Shown piece by piece: positions 1 to 6,234 of a stretch of 64,000 nucleotides of DNA. Source of the DNA: Streptomyces fildesensis. Lineage in GTDB: Bacteria > Actinomycetota > Actinomycetes > Streptomycetales > Streptomycetaceae. Location of the stretch: the NCBI RefSeq assembly GCF_016107395.1, contig NZ_JAAIKO010000008.1, forward strand, positions 207,402 to 271,401, given 5' to 3'. The notes under the pieces are model-generated. The model did no database searches. It was given only the letters and a program-made list of their open reading frames with translations, and had not been told where the DNA came from. The translations under genes and the position numbers were made by a program. How positions within the stretch are numbered: position 1 is the stretch's first letter; each line of letters begins with the position of its first letter.

Positions 1-2334
1 GACGGCAACCCGTTCTTCGTGGAGGAACTGGCCGTCAGCATCCAGCAGGGCTGCAGCTCCGGGCTGAGCGACTCGCTGCGCGACCTGTTGCTGGTGCGGC
101 TCGAAACGCTGTCCGAGGATGCCCAGCGCGCCGCGCGGATCGTCGCCGAGGGCGGCACCACCGTGGAGTACCCGCTGCTCGCCGCCGTCGCGGGGCTCTC
201 CGAGGACGACCTCATCGAGGCGCTGCGCGCCTGCGTCGGCGCCAACATCCTGCTGCCCTCCGAGGACGGCGACGGCTACCGCTTCCGGCACTCCCTGGTC
301 CGCGAGGCGGTCAGCGACGATCTGCTGCCCGGTGAGCGCAGCCGGATCAACCGCCGGTACGCCCAGGCCCTGGAGGCCGGCCCCGGCCTGGTCCGCACGG
401 ACGAGCGGGCCGCCCGGCTGGCCAGCTACTGGTACTACGCGCACGACCCGGCCAAGGCGCTGCCCGCCGTGCTGCGCGCCTCCGTGGAGGCCCGGCACCG
501 GCACGCCTACGCCGAGCAGCACCGGCTGCTGGAGCGGGCCCTGGAGCTGTGGGAGGACACCCCCGAGGAGATCCGCGGCGAGCTGCGCCCCGCGGACTAC
601 GCCGAGGTCTATCCGCCGTGCGGCTGCCACCCCGACACCCCGCTGAGCTTCCTCGACCTGCTGGCCGAGATCACCGTGTCCGCCCGGCTCAGCGGTGAGC
701 CCGAGCGCGCCTTCGCCGTGGCCAAGCGCGCGCTCCGGCTGATCGACGACACGACGGACGCGCTGCGCGCCGCCTGGTTCCGGGCCCAGCGCTCGCGACT
801 GGTCCAGGACCTGGGCCGCGGCGACGGCTGGGAGGACGTGGGCCGCGCCCAGGAGCTCCTGCGCGGCCTGCCGCCGTCCGCCGTGCACGCCGACGTCCTC
901 GCCTTCGCCGCCGCCTGGATGATGATCCACAAGTCCGGTGAGGAGGCCATCGCCACGGCGGAGCGGGCCGTGGACCTGGCCCGCCTGGTCGGCGCCCGCG
1001 AGACGGAACTGAACGCCCGGCTGACCCTCGGGCTGCTGCACGCCGACTCCGGGGACGTCGAGGGCGGTCTGGTGCTGGCCGAGGACGTCTGCCGCGAAGC
1101 GCGCAAGCTCGGACTGCCCGGGCTCATCGGCCGCTCCCACGGCAACCTCGCCTCGGTCCTGGAGGGCGTCGGCCGGTCCCATGACGCCATCGCGGTCGCC
1201 ACCGAGGGCATCGAGCTGGTCCGGGAGATCGCCACCCGCAGCGTCCGCGCCTATCTGCGCGGCAACGAGGGCGAGTCGCTGTTCTCGCTCGGGCAGTGGG
1301 AGCGCAGCGAGGCGGCGGTCCAGTGGGCCCGCACCAACGGGTCCGGAAGGATGGCGGCCGGCGGACAGACGATGTACCTGGGCTTCCTCGCCCTGCGCCG
1401 AGGCCGGACCGGGGCGGCCGACGAGTACGCGAAGTCCGCCCGTGAGAGCTTTCTGCACGACACCCAGCCGCAGCACCTGATCCCGATCCGCACCCTGACG
1501 CTGGAGATCGCCGTCCGGCGGGGGCGCTTCGACGAGGCGCGTACGGTCCTGGCCGACGCCCTCGACGAGGGCCTGGTGCCCGGCACGTCCCGCTACTGGT
1601 GGCCGCTGCTGGCCGCCGGCGCCGCCGCCGAGGCGGACGCGCCGTGGATGACCGTCGACGACCAGGACCGCGCGGCGCACCTGAGGCGCATCCGCACCAC
1701 CGCGGCGTCGCTGCCCCGGCTCGCGCCGGTCTGGGAGGCGTACGCGCTGCTCGTCGAGGCCGAGCTGGCCCGCGCCGAGGGGCAGCCCGCGCCCGAACGG
1801 TGGGCCGCCGTGGTCCGCGCCTTCGAACCGGTGGGGCGCCCGTACGAACTGGCCCAGAGCCGCTACCGGTGGGCCGAGGCGCTGCTGGCCACCGGGCACG
1901 AGACCGGGGAGGCCCGCGAGGCCAGGGAGAGCCGCGAGGAGGCCGGCGCGCTCCTCACGCTCGCCCACACGGCCGCCGGGACGCTCGGCGCGCGCCCGCT
2001 GTCCGACGAGGTCGCGCTGCTCGCCCAGCGCGCCCGGCTGTCGCTGCACGAGCCGGACGGCAGGGACGCACGGGACGGCGCGCGGGCGGTCCCCGCAGCG
2101 GACGAACCCGCCGACCCGGCCGAGGCGCTGGGGCTGACGGCGCGCGAGCGCGACGTGCTGCGGCTGGTCACCGACGGCCGGACGAACCGTCAGATCGCCG
2201 AGGAGCTCTTCATCTCGCCGAAGACGGCGAGCGTGCACGTCTCCAACATCCTGGCCAAGCTCAACGTCTCCGGCCGGGGCGAGGCGGCGGCACTGGCGCA
2301 CCGGCTGCGGCTGTTCACGGTTCCGTCCGTATGA
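1..2334 (+). CDS. LuxR-type large ATP-binding regulator (LAL family), 5' end missing
   Basis: The reading frame is open from base 1, which encodes DGNPFFVEEL, a motif that normally sits late in the AAA/STAND ATPase module of large LuxR regulators, so the start and P-loop lie outside the window. The middle (about residues 120-660 of the visible part) is a helical, Ala/Leu/Arg-rich TPR-like region. The last 65 residues form a LuxR helix-turn-helix (LTARERDVLRLV, then TNRQIAEELFISPKTASVHV). The family consists of cytoplasmic ATP- and ligand-sensing transcription regulators. The target is not shown; neighbours are not an obvious pathway. It ends at TGA 2332-2334, overlapping the convergent small gene by 20 bases. 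Confidence 0.85.
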   Translation, partial: DGNPFFVEELAVSIQQGCSSGLSDSLRDLLLVRLETLSEDAQRAARIVAEGGTTVEYPLLAAVAGLSEDDLIEALRACVGANILLPSEDGDGYRFRHSLVREAVSDDLLPGERSRINRRYAQALEAGPGLVRTDERAARLASYWYYAHDPAKALPAVLRASVEARHRHAYAEQHRLLERALELWEDTPEEIRGELRPADYAEVYPPCGCHPDTPLSFLDLLAEITVSARLSGEPERAFAVAKRALRLIDDTTDALRAAWFRAQRSRLVQDLGRGDGWEDVGRAQELLRGLPPSAVHADVLAFAAAWMMIHKSGEEAIATAERAVDLARLVGARETELNARLTLGLLHADSGDVEGGLVLAEDVCREARKLGLPGLIGRSHGNLASVLEGVGRSHDAIAVATEGIELVREIATRSVRAYLRGNEGESLFSLGQWERSEAAVQWARTNGSGRMAAGGQTMYLGFLALRRGRTGAADEYAKSARESFLHDTQPQHLIPIRTLTLEIAVRRGRFDEARTVLADALDEGLVPGTSRYWWPLLAAGAAAEADAPWMTVDDQDRAAHLRRIRTTAASLPRLAPVWEAYALLVEAELARAEGQPAPERWAAVVRAFEPVGRPYELAQSRYRWAEALLATGHETGEAREARESREEAGALLTLAHTAAGTLGARPLSDEVALLAQRARLSLHEPDGRDARDGARAVPAADEPADPAEALGLTARERDVLRLVTDGRTNRQIAEELFISPKTASVHVSNILAKLNVSGRGEAAALAHRLRLFTVPSV

Positions 2335-2476
2335 CGACCGTCCCGGACTCGAGGTCTATCGACCCGCGTCCGGGATCGTTGTCGCCGGTGTCCTCGCGGG
2401 ACAGCGCCAGCCGGTTCCGCTCGTCGTCGGTGTGCTTGCGTCCCGGGGTGAACAACTCATCGAGGGGATTGAACAT
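2315..2476 (-). CDS. Small DUF6191-family protein
   Basis: A 53-residue protein beginning MFNPLDELFTPGRKHTDDER and continuing with acidic, Gly/Asp-rich sequence (DPGRGSIDL). I recognise this as the actinobacterial DUF6191 family, whose function is unknown; the match is from memory, not a search. The start has a good ribosome binding site (GGGAAGG, ending 5 bases upstream). No signal peptide or membrane segment is visible. It lies 17 bases beyond the stop of the sugar dehydrogenase gene on the same strand and overlaps the 3' end of the convergent LuxR-type gene by 20 bases. Confidence 0.7.
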   Translation of the reverse strand: MFNPLDELFTPGRKHTDDERNRLALSREDTGDNDPGRGSIDLESGTVVIRTEP

Positions 2477-2493
2477 CGCGCACCTTCCCGCTG

Positions 2494-3690
2494 TCAGCCG
2501 ACCTTGAGCCGCAGAATGCGGTCGTCGCCGGGCTTGGGGGTGCCCCGCCCGTCCGTGTTGCTCGTGGTCAGCAGCAGGGTGCCGTCCTCCACGGTGACCA
2601 CGGTACGCAGCCGCCCGTAGGTTCCTGTGAAGAACGCCTGCGGGGCCGCGGCGGCCTTCGTGCCGTCCAGCGGGATGCGCCACAGCCGCTCGCCCTTCAG
2701 CGAGGCCATCCAGATGCAGCCGGCGGCGTAGGCGATGCCGCTGGGGGAGGCATCGTCGGTGTGCCACTGCGCGACGGGGTCGACGTACCCCGCGCGGTGC
2801 GCCTGGCCCTCGACGACCGGCCAGCCGTAGTTCTTGCCCGGCTCGATGAGGTTCAGCTCGTCCCAGGTGTTCTGCCCGAACTCCGCCGCCCACAGCCTGC
2901 CCTGGGCGTCCCACGCCAGGCCCTGCACATTGCGGTGGCCGTACGAATAGACCACGGAGTCGGCCTCGGGGTTGCCGTGCGCGGGCTGCCCGTCCGGGGT
3001 CATCCGCAGGATCTTCCCGCCCAGCGACGTCTTGTCCTGGGCCAGCGGCTGGTTCCCGCTCTCACCGGTCCCGGCGTAGAGCATCTTGTCGGGGCCGAAG
3101 GCGATCCGGCCGCCGTTGTGGTTGGTGCCGCTGGGGATGCCGCGCAGGATCGTGTCCGGCGCCCCCAGCTGCTGGCCGACGGGCCGGGACGGGTCGTAGA
3201 GCATGCGCGCGATGCGGTTGTCGTCGGCGGTGGTGAAGTACGCGTACACCAGCTTGTCCGCGCCGAACGACGGGGAGATCGCGAGCCCGAGCAGCCCCCC
3301 CTCGCTGCCCGGCGTCCCGCCGGCCACCCCCGGCACCGAGCCGACCTCGGTGGTCTTCCCGGTGGCCGGATCGGTCCTGAGGATCTTCCCGGTGTCCCGG
3401 GAGGCGACCAGCAGGGCCCCGTCCGGGAGTTCGGCCACTCCCCAGGGCGTGGTGAGGCCGGTGGCGACGGTCCCGGTCACGGTGGCGGTACCGGTCGCGG
3501 GAGCGGCGGACTCGGAATCCGACGGCTCGGCGGTCGCCGTGGGAGCGGCGGCGGTGGAGGTGGCGGGCCGTGACGTGGCCGGCGGCTCCGGCACCGCGCC
3601 GTCGGGGGAGGAGCAGCCCGCGAGCAGCGCGGCGGCGAGCACGGACGTCACGGCGGTCACGGTGGTCGCGGTGGTGGTACGGCGGTGCAC
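2494..3690 (-). CDS. PQQ-type glucose/sorbosone dehydrogenase, lipoprotein
   Basis: A 398-residue extracellular sugar dehydrogenase of the soluble quinoprotein (GSDH, six-bladed propeller) family. The GTG start at 3690 is chosen because GGGAGGA lies just upstream and because it gives a lipoprotein signal: VHRRTTTATT, a hydrophobic stretch, then lipobox LLAGC near residue 25. A Thr/Ala/Pro linker follows. The catalytic region shows NHNGGRI (general-base His), GGKILR, YGHRNVQGLAW and NYGWP, all family hallmarks. It would oxidise sugars at the cell surface with PQQ; the substrate cannot be read from sequence. An open frame extends further upstream but has neither signal peptide nor ribosome site. 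Confidence 0.85.
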   Translation of the reverse strand: MHRRTTTATTVTAVTSVLAAALLAGCSSPDGAVPEPPATSRPATSTAAAPTATAEPSDSESAAPATGTATVTGTVATGLTTPWGVAELPDGALLVASRDTGKILRTDPATGKTTEVGSVPGVAGGTPGSEGGLLGLAISPSFGADKLVYAYFTTADDNRIARMLYDPSRPVGQQLGAPDTILRGIPSGTNHNGGRIAFGPDKMLYAGTGESGNQPLAQDKTSLGGKILRMTPDGQPAHGNPEADSVVYSYGHRNVQGLAWDAQGRLWAAEFGQNTWDELNLIEPGKNYGWPVVEGQAHRAGYVDPVAQWHTDDASPSGIAYAAGCIWMASLKGERLWRIPLDGTKAAAAPQAFFTGTYGRLRTVVTVEDGTLLLTTSNTDGRGTPKPGDDRILRLKVG

Positions 3691-3942
3691 GGTGGGTCCT
3701 CCCTCGTGGTGTCCCGCGGCGGCATCACCGGGCTCCGCCCCGCGATGCCGGCCTGGGACTCGGGGACGACCCCCGGGAAATTGCAGCACACAACGGGCCC
3801 ACAGCGCCCGGCTCTTCGCGGTTCCCATGGCCCGCCTCCGGTTGTCGTCGGTCCGCCCGCCCGCGGCCCCCGCGACCCGGTCGCCCGCCGTCTCTCCCGC
3901 CCGTCCGTCCCAGTCTCCCGTCCGCCCGGCGAGCCCGTACCG

Positions 3943-4986
3943 TCAGTCCCAGGAGCCCCGTACGGCGGGCAGCCCGGCGATCTCCGCGAAGTCCGCCGGC
4001 TCCAGGCGCAGCGCCGCCGCCCCCGCGTTCTCCGCCGCCCAGCGCTCGGTCTTGGTGCCCGGCACAGGGACCACCGCGGGCCCCTGGCCCAGCACCCAGG
4101 CGAGAGCGACCTGGGCCGGAGTCGCGCCGTGCCGTTCCGCGATCCGCCGCAGCCCCGCCACGATCGGCTGGTTGGCGGCCATCATCTCGGCCGTGAACCG
4201 GGGGTGCCGGGCCCGCAGATCGTCCGGCTCGAAGCCCTGTCCCGGGGTGAGGGTGCCGGTGAGGAAGCCGTTGCCGAGCGGCATCGCCGCCATGAACCCG
4301 ACGCCGCGCGCCGCGCACCACGGCACGAGCGCCTCCAGCGCCTCGGTGGACCACACCGACAGCTCCGCCTGCACACAGCTCACCGGGAAGACCTGCTGCG
4401 CGCGCACCAGCTGCCGGATCGTTTCCTCGTGCATCCGCCCGCCCGTCTCCCGCCGCCACCCCGCTGAGGATGCGCTGCGCGCGCCCCCCTTATTGGTACG
4501 CCGGTTTCCGCGCGCCCCGACCGCGCACAGCCCCAGCGAACGCACCTTGCCCGCCGCCACCAGCTCCGCCATCGCGCCCCAGGTCTCCTCGACCGGGACC
4601 TCCGCGTCGATCCGGTGCAGCTGGTACAGGTCGATGACATCGGTCTGCAGCCGCCGCAGCGACGCGTCGCAGGCCCGTTTGACGTAACCGGGACGCCCGT
4701 TGGCCACGATGTGCTGCTCGCCCACCAGCAGACCGCACTTGGTGGAGACGAACACGTCCTGACGGCGCTCCCGCAGCACCCGCCCGACCAGCAGTTCATT
4801 GGTGAAGGGCCCGTACATGTCGGCCGTGTCCAGCAGCGACGTCCCGCTGTCCAGCGCCGTGTGCACCGCCCGCAGGGACCCCTCGCCGTCCTGCCGCGAA
4901 GCGCTGTACGCCCAGCTCATGGGCATGCATCCCAGGCCCACGGCGCCCACTTCGAGAGCTGCTGCACCGATTGTCCTGCGCTCCAC
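3943..4986 (-). CDS. Aldo/keto reductase with in-frame repeat-derived insertion
   Basis: A 347-residue NADPH-dependent aldo/keto reductase, TIM-barrel fold. It shows the N-terminal strand (VGLGCMPMSWAY), catalytic-region DTADMYG, Lys in FVSTKCGLL, DLYQLHRID, and the C-terminal cofactor segment VPVPGTKT. The GTG start at 4986 follows AGGAGGG. It is about 20 residues longer than usual for its class because bases 4436-4491 encode a Gly/Arg/Ser-rich stretch (KGGARSASSAGWRRETGGR) between the barrel strands ending GLCAVGAR and the segment MHEETIRQL. That stretch is a copy of a repeat found elsewhere only between genes. The substrate is unknown, and the insertion may alter activity. It is divergent from the 2-hydroxyacid dehydrogenase gene at 5074. 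Confidence 0.85.
   Translation of the reverse strand: MERRTIGAAALEVGAVGLGCMPMSWAYSASRQDGEGSLRAVHTALDSGTSLLDTADMYGPFTNELLVGRVLRERRQDVFVSTKCGLLVGEQHIVANGRPGYVKRACDASLRRLQTDVIDLYQLHRIDAEVPVEETWGAMAELVAAGKVRSLGLCAVGARGNRRTNKGGARSASSAGWRRETGGRMHEETIRQLVRAQQVFPVSCVQAELSVWSTEALEALVPWCAARGVGFMAAMPLGNGFLTGTLTPGQGFEPDDLRARHPRFTAEMMAANQPIVAGLRRIAERHGATPAQVALAWVLGQGPAVVPVPGTKTERWAAENAGAAALRLEPADFAEIAGLPAVRGSWD
4436..4491. repeat. Dispersed repeat, copy A (inside the aldo/keto reductase)
   Basis: This G/C-rich element contains CGCCCGCCCGTCTCCCGCC (4436-4454), identical to 22755-22773, followed after a variable part by GCGCTGCGCGCGCCCCCC, which matches 17798-17814. The other two copies lie directly after stop codons of putB-like and leuB genes. 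Here it is in frame and translated on the minus strand. Confidence 0.65.
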
Positions 4987-5073
4987 CTGGCCTGCCCTCC
5001 TCACAGCGCCCCAACAGGGGCGTGGACCAAGGTAACGTCCCCCTCGGACAGTGCATCGCATAGCCTCCTGACC

Positions 5074-6027
5074 ATGGCTGACACGTTGCTGAACCACCGG
5101 CCCCAGGTCTGGCTGCCCATCGCGGCCGAGGAGATCGGCCCGCTGCCCACCGACCTGGACTACGTCTTCTGGGACGGCGCCGACGCGTACCCGGCGGACC
5201 CGTCGACCGCCGCGTTCTACGTCGTCCCGTACATGAAGGGGGCGGAGGTCGCCGCCCGGCCGCTGCCCCGGATGACGGGCCTCCGCGTCGTACAGACCCT
5301 GAGCGCCGGCACCGACCAGGTCGCCGGGCATCTCGGGCACCTGCCGCCCGGCGTACGCCTCTGCAACGCCCGCGGGGTGCACGAGGCGAGCACCGCGGAA
5401 CTCACCCTCGCGCTCACCCTCGCCTCGCTGCGCGGCATCCCGCGCTTCGTCCGCGGCCAGGACGCCGAGGAGTGGCACGACGGCTTCTACCCCGCGCTCG
5501 CCGACAAGAGCGTGCTGATCATCGGTTACGGCTCGATCGGCAGTGCGATCGAGGACCGGCTCACCCCGTTCGAGTGCGACGTCGTACGGGTCGCCCGCAC
5601 CGCGCGCCCCTCCCCGCGCGGCCCGGTGCACGCCCTCGCCGAATTGCCCGAACTGCTGCCGGAGGCCGATGTGGTGGTGCTCAGCACCCCGCTGACCGAG
5701 GCGACCAGAGGGCTGGTGGGAGCGGAGTTCCTGTCCCGGATGAAGGACGGCGCACTCCTGGTGAACGTCGCGCGCGGGCCCGTGGTCGACACCAAGGCGC
5801 TGCTCGCCGAACTGGAGTCCGGACGACTGCGTGCGGCACTCGATGTCACGGACCCCGAACCGCTGCCCGCCGGACACCCGCTGTGGCACGCTCCGGGCCT
5901 TCTCATCAGCCCGCACGTCGGCGGCAGCACCTCCGCGTTCCTCCCGAGGGCCAAGCGGCTGCTGCGCGCACAGTTGTTCCGTTTCGCCACAGGGGAGCCG
6001 CTGAGCAACCTGGTCACCACCACCTGA
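5074..6027 (+). CDS. D-isomer-specific 2-hydroxyacid dehydrogenase
   Basis: A 317-residue NAD(P)-dependent 2-hydroxyacid dehydrogenase. The Rossmann motif is VLIIGYGSIGSAIEDRL (about residues 150-165). Catalytic residues are visible: Arg in LLVNVARGPVVD, Glu in DVTDPEPLPAGHPLW and His in LLISPHVGGST. Length fits phosphoglycerate/glyoxylate reductase-like members lacking an ACT domain, so it is distinct from serA at 13130. The ATG at 5074 follows CCTCCTGACC only weakly; no better start lies nearby. It is divergent from the aldo/keto reductase with 87 bases between starts. The substrate is not determinable. Confidence 0.85.
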   Translation: MADTLLNHRPQVWLPIAAEEIGPLPTDLDYVFWDGADAYPADPSTAAFYVVPYMKGAEVAARPLPRMTGLRVVQTLSAGTDQVAGHLGHLPPGVRLCNARGVHEASTAELTLALTLASLRGIPRFVRGQDAEEWHDGFYPALADKSVLIIGYGSIGSAIEDRLTPFECDVVRVARTARPSPRGPVHALAELPELLPEADVVVLSTPLTEATRGLVGAEFLSRMKDGALLVNVARGPVVDTKALLAELESGRLRAALDVTDPEPLPAGHPLWHAPGLLISPHVGGSTSAFLPRAKRLLRAQLFRFATGEPLSNLVTTT

Positions 6028-6091
6028 CGTCGCAGGTGGAGGGCGTGCGGCACCCGGTGACTGCACTGCGTGGTGGTGATCTCCCTTGCGG

Positions 6092-6104
6092 TTACGCTGT
6101 GTAG
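6092..6104 (+). promoter_or_regulatory. BldD-like operator
   Basis: TTACGCTGTGTAG matches the published BldD pseudo-palindrome (TnACnC[A/T]GnnTnA) at all fixed positions but the last (A replaced by G). It lies just upstream of the ribosome site and ATG at 6112 and upstream of a c-di-GMP-type gene. BldD is the c-di-GMP-binding master regulator of Streptomyces development and is known to bind several such genes. The match was found by eye. Confidence 0.45.
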
Positions 6105-6111
6105 AGGAACT

Positions 6112-6180
6112 ATGTCCCTGAGTGACGAGTCTGGTGTATCGTCCCGACCGGGGGACGCGTCACGGATGCCCATGGGTTGA
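6112..6180 (+). other. Upstream short frame, in frame with the GGDEF-EAL gene but closed by TGA
   Basis: ATG at 6112 follows AGAGGAAC and encodes MSLSDESGVSSRPGDASRMPMG, then TGA at 6178-6180. After that stop the same frame stays open through 6181-6234 into the GGDEF-EAL protein. It is either a short regulatory frame or the original N-terminus cut off by a nonsense change (one base would restore CGA or TGG). Confidence 0.5.
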
Positions 6181-6234
6181 CGGCGGCGCGCGAAAGGTCA
6201 GCAAGCGAGGGGGGCGACGGGTGATGCACGGCCA

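Noticed and set aside
3691..3942. A small gene between the sugar dehydrogenase and the aldo/keto reductase
   Set aside because: Several frames are open, but all are Arg/Pro-rich shadow-like sequences with no ribosome site.
4987..6066. Extending the aldo/keto reductase upstream to 6066 as a fusion protein
   Set aside because: The extra 360 residues lie antisense to the 2-hydroxyacid dehydrogenase and show no domain; GTG 4986 has a strong ribosome site.
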